Assembly (NCBI GenBank): GCA_964478025.1 | Contig: CAYZGK010000005.1 | Span: 1-64,000 of the forward strand | DNA: 64,000 bases | Source of the DNA: UBA3700 sp964478025 | GTDB lineage: Bacteria; Bacillota; Clostridia; Christensenellales; UBA3700 | Direction of reading: 5' to 3' | Part shown: in pieces, positions 27,890 to 36,080 of the stretch | How the letters are laid out: each line of letters opens with the position of its first letter | Position numbering within the stretch: the stretch's first letter is position 1 | Translations under genes and position numbers: made by a program | Notes under the pieces: model-generated | Told to the model about the DNA's origin: nothing | Database searches by the model: none | What the model saw: only the letters and a program-made list of their open reading frames with translations

Positions 27890-28480
27890 TTAGTTTGCTT
27901 CCTTATCAATTTGTTTCTTTAATTTTTCAAGTTCTGCATCAATATCTGCATCAGATAATTCATCTTGAGCAATTTGATCATCAATTAAGTTATTAACCTC
28001 AGCTTCAGATACTGAATCTGGGCTTGTTGCTTGTGATGAGAATTGAGCTTGAGATTCAGTTAAGTACATATCCATTTGTTCAGATTGAGTTTCAACTCCT
28101 TGCATAGCAAGTTCAAACTCAGCTTGTACTCTTTCAAAATCAGAACTCTTAGTTAATCTTGTCATTTCTTTACTTAGTACACTTAATCCTTCTAAGAAGC
28201 CATGTGTCATTTCAGCAACATCTTTCATTTGTGAGGCAATTTCAAAGTTTAAAAGCATTTGTTGAGCTCTCTTTTGTTGAACCATAGTTTGTTTAAGTCC
28301 AGTGATTGCAAGGTTTGCTTGAGCTTGAAGTCCTAATTTCTTTGCCTTTTTAGCAGCTTCAATGTAGTACTTTTTCTTACCCTCTAAATCATTGATTTGC
28401 TTGTTCATAGTACTGATTGCTTTTTTAACAACCATTTTCTTCTCTAATTCTTTTTCTTTTTTAGACTTAAATAACCCCAT
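27890..28480 (-). CDS. Snf7/ESCRT-III-like protein
   Basis: 196 residues, almost all helix. It starts MGLFKSKKEKELEKK, like the basic N-terminus of CHMP/Snf7 and PspA proteins. Residues 17-75 form a long helical hairpin with AISTMNKQINDLEGKKKYY and AKKAKKLGLQAQANLAI, in the style of Vps2/Did2 members. After it come FEIASQMKDVAEMTHGFL and an acidic tail. The last 22 residues (SDADIDAELEKLKKQID) look like a MIT-interacting helix, but match the MIM1 consensus only partly. No membrane segment. It lies 12 bases upstream of the MIT-AAA gene. It likely forms membrane-bound filaments disassembled by that ATPase. Confidence 0.75.
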   Translation of the reverse strand: MGLFKSKKEKELEKKMVVKKAISTMNKQINDLEGKKKYYIEAAKKAKKLGLQAQANLAITGLKQTMVQQKRAQQMLLNFEIASQMKDVAEMTHGFLEGLSVLSKEMTRLTKSSDFERVQAEFELAMQGVETQSEQMDMYLTESQAQFSSQATSPDSVSEAEVNNLIDDQIAQDELSDADIDAELEKLKKQIDKEAN

Positions 28481-28482
28481 AA

Positions 28483-29109
28483 TTATAAATTCTCCTTTTC
28501 CTTTTTCTTAATAAGTGCTGCTTCACCGTTTTCTTCAATTTCATTAAATGTAACTTCATTTTCAGTTGTATCAGCTTCTTCAAACATAGCAAGAAGTTCA
28601 TCATCTTTCTTGTTTGCACCATAAATTGTTTCGTTTTCATCAACCATTGATTCAACTTCAGCAAATGTTTCATCAGCATTTACTAAGCTATCTTCAAGTA
28701 ATGTCTTATTCTTTAATGCGCTAGTTAAAAATCCAGTTAAAGCTACAGGATCTGCAATCAATTTATTTAATGGAACTTTTCCTGTAGATACATAGAAATT
28801 CTTATCCTCAATTGCAACTTGAAGTTTTGTTAATTGATCAATATCATACATTAAGAATTCTGCTCTTTTAGCGTCCTTAACTTTTTGATTTTTTAGGTAA
28901 TTAATTTCTTTTGCATACATTAATCTAATTTCATTAGATTTTTCTGCTTTACCTTTTTTCATCAATTCGTTAATTTCTTGTTCTTTAATAACAATACCAT
29001 CTTTTAAAACTTGTCTTTGTTTTTCAAGTTCTAAAATAGCATCAACGCATTGTTCTTTTGTAACTTTGTTAAGTTTTCTACGATTAATAAGTGATTTAAT
29101 CCAACCCAT
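28483..29109 (-). CDS. Second Snf7-like coiled-coil protein
   Basis: 208 residues, helical and charged. The N-terminus MGWIKSLINRRKLNK is short, basic and amphipathic. Residues 17-80 give a helical hairpin (QCVDAILELEKQRQVLKDG, then MYAKEINYLKNQK) similar in layout to Snf7 alpha1-alpha2. The remainder is an acidic, partly disordered tail containing DDELLAMFEEAD. It lies two bases upstream of the clearer Snf7-like gene. ESCRT-III membership is inferred from architecture and context and is weaker than for its neighbour; PspA-like is the alternative. Confidence 0.6.
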   Translation of the reverse strand: MGWIKSLINRRKLNKVTKEQCVDAILELEKQRQVLKDGIVIKEQEINELMKKGKAEKSNEIRLMYAKEINYLKNQKVKDAKRAEFLMYDIDQLTKLQVAIEDKNFYVSTGKVPLNKLIADPVALTGFLTSALKNKTLLEDSLVNADETFAEVESMVDENETIYGANKKDDELLAMFEEADTTENEVTFNEIEENGEAALIKKKEKENL

Positions 29110-29126
29110 TTATTTTTCTCCTTTTT

Positions 29127-29480
29127 TTATTCAAGCATTTCTCTTTTTTGGATAAGTTCTTTTACATCAGACATACCATACTTTATGGCAACCTCGCTTC
29201 CAAACTTACCCCTCATCAAATTTAATTTTAAATCATCTAATTTATTAGATATTTTTTCATCGATTTTTATAATTTCATCATCAACAACAGGATTTGCATA
29301 TTTTAAGTCAATGTAGTATTCATCCAATTGATCATATAAGTCTTTTCTTTCTTCTGCAAGAACCATTAAATACTTAACTTTTTCAGCTAATTTTTCAAGT
29401 CTATCTTTTTCTTGCAAGACTTTACTTGTATGTGAATTTGAAATATCTATTACTTTTTTTAACTTACTAAATAGTCCCAT
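29127..29480 (-). CDS. Small coiled-coil protein with PspA/Snf7-like N-terminus
   Basis: 117 residues from the ATG at 29480, which overlaps the SPFH stop as TAATG; an upstream in-frame TTG at 29498 is unlikely to be used. It begins MGLFSKLKKVIDISNS, matching the start of the other two helical genes, then has long charged helices (about 22-95). It could be a shortened third member of the filament family or an adaptor. Function unknown. Confidence 0.6.
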   Translation of the reverse strand: MGLFSKLKKVIDISNSHTSKVLQEKDRLEKLAEKVKYLMVLAEERKDLYDQLDEYYIDLKYANPVVDDEIIKIDEKISNKLDDLKLNLMRGKFGSEVAIKYGMSDVKELIQKREMLE

Positions 29481-30238
29481 TAGATTCTTGCTCCACAATT
29501 ACTACAAAACTTACTACCCTCAACAAGTTTTGCACCACATTCTCTACAACAACCTTCTTTTGATGAAAGTCTAACTTTACTCTTATCTATGTACTTATCT
29601 CCAATATTTACATTTGAAATAATAAGCGATGAAACCTCAAGGCCATAATCATGAGAAAGTACTTTCCCAATTTGTTTTTGCACATAGTATGCTAAATCGT
29701 TCTTATTTTCAGCAATTTTATCTAAAGCTATTGAATTTACTGCAACATACTCAATAATATTTGGCTCGATTAAAGATAGAATTCTACCTTTTAATCTTTC
29801 TTTTAAATCCGCTGTTGTATATTTTTTGTCTGTACCTACAATTTCTATATAAAATTGTCTTGGATTTTTTACTCTAATTTCAATCTCACCATTTGCTCCC
29901 ATTTTTGCTGGAGTATCTGTAATTGGGTCATGGATATCAAAAAGTGCTGGAGTGCCCCATAAAACTTTTAACTTTGCAGTTTTAGATATATAAAATAATT
30001 CAACTCTAGATATATCTGCACTTCTAGAAAATAGTGATTTCTTATCAAAAATAGGATAAATACCAGGTTTTAGCGTCTCTAGTGCTATTCCATTTTTTAA
30101 AAGAATAGCAACATGAGTTTCATCAACAATAACTTGAGAATCCTCACCAAACTTTGACATATCTTTTCTTACAAATATGTCATTATTTGTTATATCAAGT
30201 TCATCAAGTCCTATTACTTTAGATTTTCTATATGCCAC
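29480..30238 (-). CDS. SPFH-domain protein with C-terminal zinc ribbon
   Basis: 252 residues. The start is a GTG at 30238 with AGAAGGA upstream. Residues 35-210 are an SPFH/band-7-like domain without a membrane anchor (HVAILLKNGIALETLKPG, ARPR-like NPRQFYIEIVG, SLIISNVNIGDKY). A zinc ribbon closes the protein: CRECGAKL and CSNCGARI. This matches the YdjI type, which in Bacillus is encoded beside PspA. It is the first gene of the operon. It probably recruits the downstream filament proteins to membranes. Confidence 0.82.
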   Translation of the reverse strand: MAYRKSKVIGLDELDITNNDIFVRKDMSKFGEDSQVIVDETHVAILLKNGIALETLKPGIYPIFDKKSLFSRSADISRVELFYISKTAKLKVLWGTPALFDIHDPITDTPAKMGANGEIEIRVKNPRQFYIEIVGTDKKYTTADLKERLKGRILSLIEPNIIEYVAVNSIALDKIAENKNDLAYYVQKQIGKVLSHDYGLEVSSLIISNVNIGDKYIDKSKVRLSSKEGCCRECGAKLVEGSKFCSNCGARI

Positions 30239-30270
30239 GTTTTCCTTCTTTTAAAACATTTATATAAAAT

Positions 30271-30299
30271 ATTATATTTAATAATATATTTTAAGTCAA
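30271..30299 (-). promoter_or_regulatory. Promoter of the SPFH-ESCRT-like-TIR operon
   Basis: Minus strand: TTGACT (30294-30299), 17 bases, a perfect TATAAT (30271-30276), with the GTG start 33 bases further. It lies just after the ftsZ terminator, so the operon is a separate unit. No stress-sigma motif is obvious; the sequence fits the housekeeping sigma. Confidence 0.75.
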
Positions 30300-30313
30300 T
30301 ACCGCAATAAAAC

Positions 30314-30352
30314 CAAAAAGGAGAAGCACCTACATTGAGATACCTCCCCTTT
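30314..30352 (-). terminator. ftsZ terminator
   Basis: The minus-strand RNA pairs AAGGGGAGG with CTTCTCCTT (two wobbles) and continues into TTTTT. It lies 30 bases after the ftsZ stop. Confidence 0.8.
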
Positions 30353-30381
30353 TTTGGGTATATATGTTGTTGTAAACTTAA

Positions 30382-31671
30382 TTAAATGCCTCTGTTCTTA
30401 ATTCTTGCAATCCAAGGTGGTGTAACCTTTGTAGCTTCTTGAGTTGGAGCTTTTGGTTGAACACTTTGTGTTGGTTGAGCTTGAACAGGTTGTTGTTGTG
30501 GCTGTTGAGCTTGATAACCATAATTTGCATAATTAACTTGAGGTCTTGGTTGAGCACTGTATTGTGGTGCTTGATAGTAGTTATTACTATATTGTTGTGG
30601 ATTTTGTTGTTGTGGTTGAACTGGTTCCATTCCAACTCTGAATCCTTTACCATACATCTCTTTAAACTTTTCATTATCCATTGTCATACCTTGTTGAGGA
30701 ACTTTGTTAATTAAACCTGCTAAACCTTTAGATCTATTTTCCTCAAATCCAGTACCAACTAATAATACTTTTACTTTGTCTCCTATATTTTCTTCAAATC
30801 CTGTACCAAATATAATGTTACAATCAGGAGCTGTACATTGTCTTATAAGTGTTGTAGCTGTTGTAACTTCTTCAAGTCCTAAAGTAGTTCCACCAACCAT
30901 GTAAACTAATACATTTGTAGCACCTGCTATATTTGTTCCAATCAAATCACTTTGAATAGCTTCATATACGGCTTTGTAAACCTTTCCTTCACCTTCAGCC
31001 TCACCAATAGCCATATGAGCAATTCCCTTATCTTTCATAATTGTTCTTACATCAGCAAAGTCAAGGTTAATCTTAGATGGTGTTGCAATAACATCTGTAA
31101 TACCACTAATAGCATCCTTTAAAACTTTATCTGCTGCAATAAATGCCTCTATCATACTTGCATTCTTCATAACTTTTAATAAGTTGTTATTTGGAATGAC
31201 AATTAATGAATCGACATATTTCTTTAATTCTTCAATACCAGCTTCAGCGTTCTTTTGTCTTACTGGACCTTCAAATTCAAAAGGCTTAGTAACAACTGCA
31301 ACTGTTAAAATTTTCTTTTCTCTTGCCATTTGAGCGATAACTGGAGCAGCACCTGTTCCTGTTCCACCACCCATACCGGCAGTAATAAATAACATATCAA
31401 TGTCATTTAAATATTCTCTAATCTCATCGCGAGCTTCTTCTGCTGCACCTTTACCAACATCTGGTCTAGCACCAGCACCTAATCCTTTGGTAGTAGTTTT
31501 ACCAATAGAGATTTTGTTTGCGCAAGGAGAATGTAATAATGCTTGATTATCTGTATTAACTACAGCAAATTCTGCACTTTGTACTCCTGCTTCGATCATA
31601 CTGTCAACTGCGTTACAACCACCGCCGCCGACACCCATTACTAGTATTCTTGCTTGTTTAATTTCTGACAT
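30382..31671 (-). CDS. ftsZ: Cell division protein FtsZ
   Basis: The tubulin-like GTPase that forms the division ring. 429 residues: GVGGGGCNAVDSM near 14-26, signature GGGTGTGAAPVIA near 104-116, and the T7 loop NLDFADVRTIM near 208. After residue 325 comes a Gln/Asn/Pro-rich linker and a conserved C-terminal peptide PPWIARIKNRGI, which would contact FtsA and SepF. GGAGGG ribosome site. It is the last gene of the division cluster, 18 bases after the ftsA-like gene. Confidence 0.98.
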   Translation of the reverse strand: MSEIKQARILVMGVGGGGCNAVDSMIEAGVQSAEFAVVNTDNQALLHSPCANKISIGKTTTKGLGAGARPDVGKGAAEEARDEIREYLNDIDMLFITAGMGGGTGTGAAPVIAQMAREKKILTVAVVTKPFEFEGPVRQKNAEAGIEELKKYVDSLIVIPNNNLLKVMKNASMIEAFIAADKVLKDAISGITDVIATPSKINLDFADVRTIMKDKGIAHMAIGEAEGEGKVYKAVYEAIQSDLIGTNIAGATNVLVYMVGGTTLGLEEVTTATTLIRQCTAPDCNIIFGTGFEENIGDKVKVLLVGTGFEENRSKGLAGLINKVPQQGMTMDNEKFKEMYGKGFRVGMEPVQPQQQNPQQYSNNYYQAPQYSAQPRPQVNYANYGYQAQQPQQQPVQAQPTQSVQPKAPTQEATKVTPPWIARIKNRGI

Positions 31672-31689
31672 AATATACCCTCCATGTTT

Positions 31690-32832
31690 TTAATTAAATA
31701 ATTTGTTCCAAATACTTTGGTTTTCATTTATTTCATAAGCTACATCAATTAATGCTATTAAAGATGTAAAATATGGTTTATCAAATCCATTTACTCCAGC
31801 AACTCTACCTTTTACTCTTCTTTTTAGTTTCTTTTCAAGATACGCTACTGAGCCTTTTATTCCAGATATTCCACCACCTGTTAGATATACTGGTGTACTA
31901 TCTGATACAACACCTGGCTCTTGATCAATTGAATTTTCAATAAAATCAACTATATCATCAAGCCTTGCTTTCAAAGCATTGTTTATATCTATTGCCTTAA
32001 AAGTCTTAATTCTATTATTTGATTGAACTGTATATACAGCTCCTTCCATCATCGCAAAATCTAAATTTACATTCTTTTGAAGCTCTAGTGCTGCTTCAAA
32101 ATCTACATCAAGTTGTCTAGCAAGAGCATCAAATATACTTCCAGTTCCTAGTGGCGCTGTGTATTGGCTTATAATTCCATCACCTTTAACAAGTGCAAGT
32201 GAAGTTGAACCAAATCCAATATCTAGACTTAATGACCCAAATTTTCTAGCTTCAGTATCTATAAATCTACTGCTTACTGCCCAAGTAGATATAACATACT
32301 TAACGCTTTCAATTCCAAGCTCTATTGCTATTGAATCAAATATTCTTACAAACAGGTCAGATGCGTATAGATAAGATATTGTTGCGCTAACATGCGTAGC
32401 TCTATCTCCAAGTGGATCTAATGTTGAGTATTGATCATCAAGCGTATAATTAATTGCTGATGATGAAATTAAAACCCATTCATTATTCTGATCTAATTTG
32501 TCACCCTTTTTGTGAAGTTCATCTATTATTTGTCTTGTAATCAATTTTTCTCTACCAAAATTCATATAACTTGTTCTGGTGTCTACTTTAGAAAACTCTG
32601 CTGGAACACTAACATATAATGTTTTTGGCATCTTTTCTATTCTTGAAGCATTGATTGTTCTTTTTACATCATCTAACAGATTTTCAAAATCACAAAACTC
32701 TGATTCATAATATCCTTGATAAGTTTCACATGAGAAAGACGAAATGTTTATAACTCCAATCGAATTTTTGGAGCCCACAGCAAAACATAGTTTGCTCGAA
32801 CCAATATCTAAAACAGCAACTTCTTTACCCAT
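31690..32832 (-). CDS. ftsA: FtsA-like actin-family division protein
   Basis: 380 residues. Actin-fold motifs: AVLDIGSSKLCFAVG at the start, LSLDIGFGSTSLALV near 200, PVYLTGGGISGIKG near 320. The C-terminal SIWNKLFN resembles the amphipathic membrane helix of FtsA. The sequence is divergent for FtsA, but position between ftsQ and ftsZ supports it. I chose the ATG at 32832 (MGKEVAVLDIG); an in-frame TTG at 32898 would overlap ftsQ. No ribosome site; probably leaderless. Confidence 0.8.
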   Translation of the reverse strand: MGKEVAVLDIGSSKLCFAVGSKNSIGVINISSFSCETYQGYYESEFCDFENLLDDVKRTINASRIEKMPKTLYVSVPAEFSKVDTRTSYMNFGREKLITRQIIDELHKKGDKLDQNNEWVLISSSAINYTLDDQYSTLDPLGDRATHVSATISYLYASDLFVRIFDSIAIELGIESVKYVISTWAVSSRFIDTEARKFGSLSLDIGFGSTSLALVKGDGIISQYTAPLGTGSIFDALARQLDVDFEAALELQKNVNLDFAMMEGAVYTVQSNNRIKTFKAIDINNALKARLDDIVDFIENSIDQEPGVVSDSTPVYLTGGGISGIKGSVAYLEKKLKRRVKGRVAGVNGFDKPYFTSLIALIDVAYEINENQSIWNKLFN

Positions 32833-32836
32833 ATTT

Positions 32837-32867
32837 TTATTATATGCAAAGCATATAATAAAGTCAA
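32837..32867 (-). promoter_or_regulatory. ftsA-like promoter, leaderless, with overlapping palindrome
   Basis: Minus strand: TTGACT (32862-32867), 17 bases, TATAAT (32839-32844), six bases, then ATG at 32832. A perfect 11-base inverted repeat (TTATTATATGC, 3 bases, GCATATAATAA; 32837-32861) covers the whole spacer and the -10. It could be an operator for a dimeric repressor or simply a hairpin. The promoter would give ftsA and ftsZ expression independent of upstream dcw genes. Confidence 0.6.
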
Positions 32868-32887
32868 TAGTTTTTTTAATATTTTTT

Positions 32888-33682
32888 TTATATTGCAAAT
32901 AAATCTGTTTGATTTGCGATATAATTACATTCGTTATTTTCGTTAATTACTACATAACCACTTTGTTTTTGAGTGCTTGTTAAAACATTAATATAATTTG
33001 AATATTGCGTATTAAAATGCTCTCCTATTGATAACGTATTGTTATTTAGAACAAATGTTACTCCTGTATTTGTTGTTAGGAAATAATAACTATTCTCTCC
33101 ATTTTCAACATATTTAATTTCAGGAATAAATGTAGCAAATCTCTTATTTATAAAATGTATGTTATCTAGTTTTTCAGCAACAGCTAAAATATTTGTAAGC
33201 CATGGAAGTGTTACAAATGTTCCAGTTTGAACTGCAGCTGATGATACGCCAGATAAAACAGTTACATACTTATTTTGATTCATGTATTCATTTAAATTAG
33301 ATACTATCTCTAAAACTTTCATTTCTCTATCTAAAAGTGCATATGTAGATCCATCTTCAATTGGATAAGCAAATACAGCTGTTCTTTTAGAAACATTTAT
33401 ACAAACTTTAGATGGAAATTTTCTTTCAATTGAAATAACTTTTATATATGGATGTAATGCTTCGATATTGCTAGTTGCAATTTCTTCATCTACACCAAAT
33501 ACACTTGAGTGGTTTATTATCTTACTATCCTCTATTATGCTATTTATATCCGTAGAGGTTAAAACAGTGTCACTTGCACTTTCAACTTCAATTCCATTAA
33601 TCATAAATACAAGACAAGCCACGGTTATTAAAACCGCAACTACAACTATAGTGATAATAATTCCAACAACTTTTTTACTCAT
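32888..33682 (-). CDS. ftsQ: FtsQ/DivIB-type division protein
   Basis: 264 residues with one N-terminal membrane helix (about 6-29) and an outside domain. The POTRA-like region follows (TSNIEALHPYIKVISIERKF, then INVSKRTAVFAYP), matching FtsQ/DivIB. Such proteins bridge FtsB/FtsL and the septal synthase. It lies between the FtsL-position gene and ftsA. A strong hairpin precedes the gene. Confidence 0.8.
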   Translation of the reverse strand: MSKKVVGIIITIVVVAVLITVACLVFMINGIEVESASDTVLTSTDINSIIEDSKIINHSSVFGVDEEIATSNIEALHPYIKVISIERKFPSKVCINVSKRTAVFAYPIEDGSTYALLDREMKVLEIVSNLNEYMNQNKYVTVLSGVSSAAVQTGTFVTLPWLTNILAVAEKLDNIHFINKRFATFIPEIKYVENGENSYYFLTTNTGVTFVLNNNTLSIGEHFNTQYSNYINVLTSTQKQSGYVVINENNECNYIANQTDLFAI

Positions 33683-33699
33683 ATATGCCCTTTTTAGTA

Positions 33700-33736
33700 A
33701 GAAAAGTTATCAGTTTATAAAACCAATAACTTTTCT
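33700..33736 (-). promoter_or_regulatory. Perfect hairpin in the ftsQ leader
   Basis: An 11-base perfect inverted repeat (AGAAAAGTTAT and ATAACTTTTCT, 15-base loop) ends 18 bases before the ftsQ start. The 3' arm is followed by TACTAAAAAGGG rather than a T-run, so it is not a standard terminator. It may affect RNA stability or ftsQ translation. Confidence 0.45.
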
Positions 33737-33778
33737 AAAGATTTTTTACCTTTTCAGGTATTTTTCAATTTTTAAATT

Positions 33779-34567
33779 CTAGCCGAAGATTTTACCGATT
33801 TTATCACAAAGTGTATCAAACCAATTTGTAGTTGTATCATATTGATATGTATCAACTAGTCCAATGTTTTGTAACTCTGCAACAGTACCATCTTGAGCTA
33901 CTGAATAATATGTTTCTCCAGAAACGTATGTTATTGCTTCATTTTCTGTTGATGCATTAACTGTTGTATTTCCAGCTGCAGCAACAATATTTATAATTAT
34001 TAAAGTTGCACAAACAGCAATAATAAAGAAATATACTGCTATTAGCATCTTTGTCATTTTATTCTTAGGTTTCTTAGCAGTTTTCTCTGGAGCAACTACT
34101 TCATACTCAGATTGTCTAACTGCTGGTTGTTGATATGAAATTGCACTGCTATTTACATAAGCTTGTTGATTATAATAATTAGCCTTTGTTTGATAACCAG
34201 CATATTGTTGTTGATAGTTATTATTTGTATAAGCTTGTTGTTGATATTGTTGTTGAGGAACAACTGGAGCTGTATACATTGATCTATATGTTGGTTGTTG
34301 ATAGCTTTGAGCTTGATTATAGTTTTGTGCTTGTCTATAAACTTGAGCATTTTGTTGAACTTGTTGATTCTCATATGGATTAACAGGTTTAACATTGTCT
34401 GATGACATTGGGCGCATATAAACATCATTTTGAACATTATGAGAAGATCTATATGGAGTATAATTAGGAACTTGTCTATTTCCATTAGAAATCCTAGATG
34501 AATATGTGTTATTTGCATTATTTACAGGAACTGTTCTTCTTTGTTCCATTACTGGTGCTTCGTACAT
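33779..34567 (-). CDS. FtsL-position membrane protein with Gln/Asn-rich cytoplasmic tail
   Basis: 262 residues. Residues 1-165 are low-complexity, rich in Gln, Asn and Tyr (QQQYQQQAYTNNNYQQQYAG and similar). A basic patch KKPKNKMTK precedes one membrane helix (about 172-198). About 65 residues face outside and have no obvious leucine zipper. The position between rsmH and ftsQ is that of ftsL, but sequence similarity to FtsL cannot be shown by eye. If it is FtsL, the long cytoplasmic tail is unusual. Confidence 0.6.
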   Translation of the reverse strand: MYEAPVMEQRRTVPVNNANNTYSSRISNGNRQVPNYTPYRSSHNVQNDVYMRPMSSDNVKPVNPYENQQVQQNAQVYRQAQNYNQAQSYQQPTYRSMYTAPVVPQQQYQQQAYTNNNYQQQYAGYQTKANYYNQQAYVNSSAISYQQPAVRQSEYEVVAPEKTAKKPKNKMTKMLIAVYFFIIAVCATLIIINIVAAAGNTTVNASTENEAITYVSGETYYSVAQDGTVAELQNIGLVDTYQYDTTTNWFDTLCDKIGKIFG

Positions 34568-34580
34568 TCCTATTTACCTC

Positions 34581-35513
34581 CTATATTTTTTCTACTATTC
34601 TTAGTTTTGCGCTCTGCGATCTTGTATTATTTTTTTGTTCATCTTCACTTGGTATAAGTGGATGTTTAGTTATTATTTTTATTTCTTGTATTTTGTTACA
34701 GGTACATATCGGTTGACTTGGTGGACATATGCAATCTTTTTCTAAGTATGCAAATGTTTGTTTTGCTATTCTATCCTCTAGGGAATGGAATGTTATTACA
34801 CATAATCTTCCGCCAACATTTAATCTTCTTACAAATCCTTCTAAGGCTTCAGATAATCCTCTTAACTCTCCATTTACTTCTATTCTTATAGCTTGGAAAG
34901 TTCTTTTACTTGGATTTCCTCCCTTCCATCTTAGTTTTGCTGGATACGATTCTTCTACAATCTTTGCAAGTTCTAACGTTGTATTGATTGGAGCCTTTTG
35001 TCTTGCTTTAACAATATTAAATGCAATTCTTCTAGATAATTTATCTTCACCATACTTGTATATAACATCTGCAAGTTCTGATTCTGAGTAATTATTTACA
35101 ACCTCATATGCACTTAATGATTGACTTTGATCCATTCTCATATCAAGTTTTGCGTCTGCATTATAAGAAAAGCCTCTACTTGCATTATCTAGTTGATACG
35201 AAGAAACTCCTAAATCTAAAAGCACTCCATCAATTTTACCTATACCAATTGTGTCAAGTTTCTCTACAGCATTTTTAAAATCATCATGTAAGTAAATAAT
35301 TTTATCACTGTAATCTTTTAATCTTTCACTAGCTGCTTTTAAAGCTTCTTCATCCTTATCTACAGCTATTAATTTTCCTGTCGTTAATCTTTTTACGATT
35401 TCACTTGAATGGCCACCGCCACCTAAAGTTCCATCAAGGTAAATTCCATCTGGCTTTATATCCAATCCCTCAATACACTCATTTAGCATTATGGGAATGT
35501 GTTTAAATTCCAT
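34581..35513 (-). CDS. rsmH: 16S rRNA (cytosine-1402-N4)-methyltransferase
   Basis: RsmH (MraW) methylates C1402 of 16S rRNA using SAM. The 310 residues show HIPIMLNECIEGL, LDGTLGGGGHS near 28-38, GVLLDLGVSSYQLD near 100, and RPGGR-equivalent VGGRLCVITFHSLEDRI near 240. It starts directly after the mraZ stop. Confidence 0.96.
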   Translation of the reverse strand: MEFKHIPIMLNECIEGLDIKPDGIYLDGTLGGGGHSSEIVKRLTTGKLIAVDKDEEALKAASERLKDYSDKIIYLHDDFKNAVEKLDTIGIGKIDGVLLDLGVSSYQLDNASRGFSYNADAKLDMRMDQSQSLSAYEVVNNYSESELADVIYKYGEDKLSRRIAFNIVKARQKAPINTTLELAKIVEESYPAKLRWKGGNPSKRTFQAIRIEVNGELRGLSEALEGFVRRLNVGGRLCVITFHSLEDRIAKQTFAYLEKDCICPPSQPICTCNKIQEIKIITKHPLIPSEDEQKNNTRSQSAKLRIVEKI

Positions 35514-35987
35514 TTAGATACCTACAAATAAATTATTAATTGACTCAGCAACCTCTGGAGAAACAATAACTGCAGCTTGTTCAGCTTGATGTTTTTGATA
35601 CTCCTCTTTGCTCCATAATTGAAGTTTGTTAATCATACCTGTCATAACAACTTCTTTTCCAAGTTTTAATCCATTTAATTGCTCTGAAGAAAGTGTAAAT
35701 CTTCCTTGTGAATCTACTTTAGATAAATCCATGTTAGTAGCAAAATATTCAATTACTGGAGTTAAACTATTGTTTAAGATACCAAGTTGAGTTTTTAATT
35801 TTGCTAAGATCTTATCTCCTTCAGCTTTTGGGTAGATAGTAATACAGTTTTGTTGTAAATCTTTAAACATGTAAACTTCTGTTAATTCTTCATCAACAAT
35901 ATAGGCATCTTTAAATTTTGCTGGAAATCTATAACGATTCTTTTCGTCTGCTGTGATCTCTACAAAACCAGAAAAGATTTTTGCCAT
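35514..35987 (-). CDS. mraZ: Transcriptional regulator MraZ
   Basis: 157 residues with two SpoVT/AbrB-like halves: DEKNRYRFPAKFKDAY near 14-29 and DSQGRFTLSSEQLNGL near 95. MraZ binds short direct repeats upstream of its own gene and controls the division cluster. A candidate operator with three 10-base-spaced repeats lies about 95-115 bases upstream (separate entry). First gene of the cluster. Confidence 0.93.
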   Translation of the reverse strand: MAKIFSGFVEITADEKNRYRFPAKFKDAYIVDEELTEVYMFKDLQQNCITIYPKAEGDKILAKLKTQLGILNNSLTPVIEYFATNMDLSKVDSQGRFTLSSEQLNGLKLGKEVVMTGMINKLQLWSKEEYQKHQAEQAAVIVSPEVAESINNLFVGI

Positions 35988-36032
35988 ATTACTTACCCCC
36001 TTTTATAGTCACCTTCGTTCTAGGTTACTTAA

Positions 36033-36061
36033 ATTATATATAGGATTTATTGTCATGTCAA
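36033..36061 (-). promoter_or_regulatory. mraZ operon promoter
   Basis: Minus strand: consensus TTGACA (36056-36061), 17 bases, consensus TATAAT (36033-36038), followed by a 40-base leader with GGGGG before the mraZ ATG. This is one of the strongest promoters in the window by consensus. Confidence 0.85.
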
Positions 36062-36080
36062 TAGGTTTTTGAAAAAATTT

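Noticed and set aside
34153..34518. 121-codon minus-strand frame in the FtsL-position gene
   Set aside because: It is a frame shadow of the Gln/Asn-rich repeats; CAA-rich coding gives long open frames in other phases.
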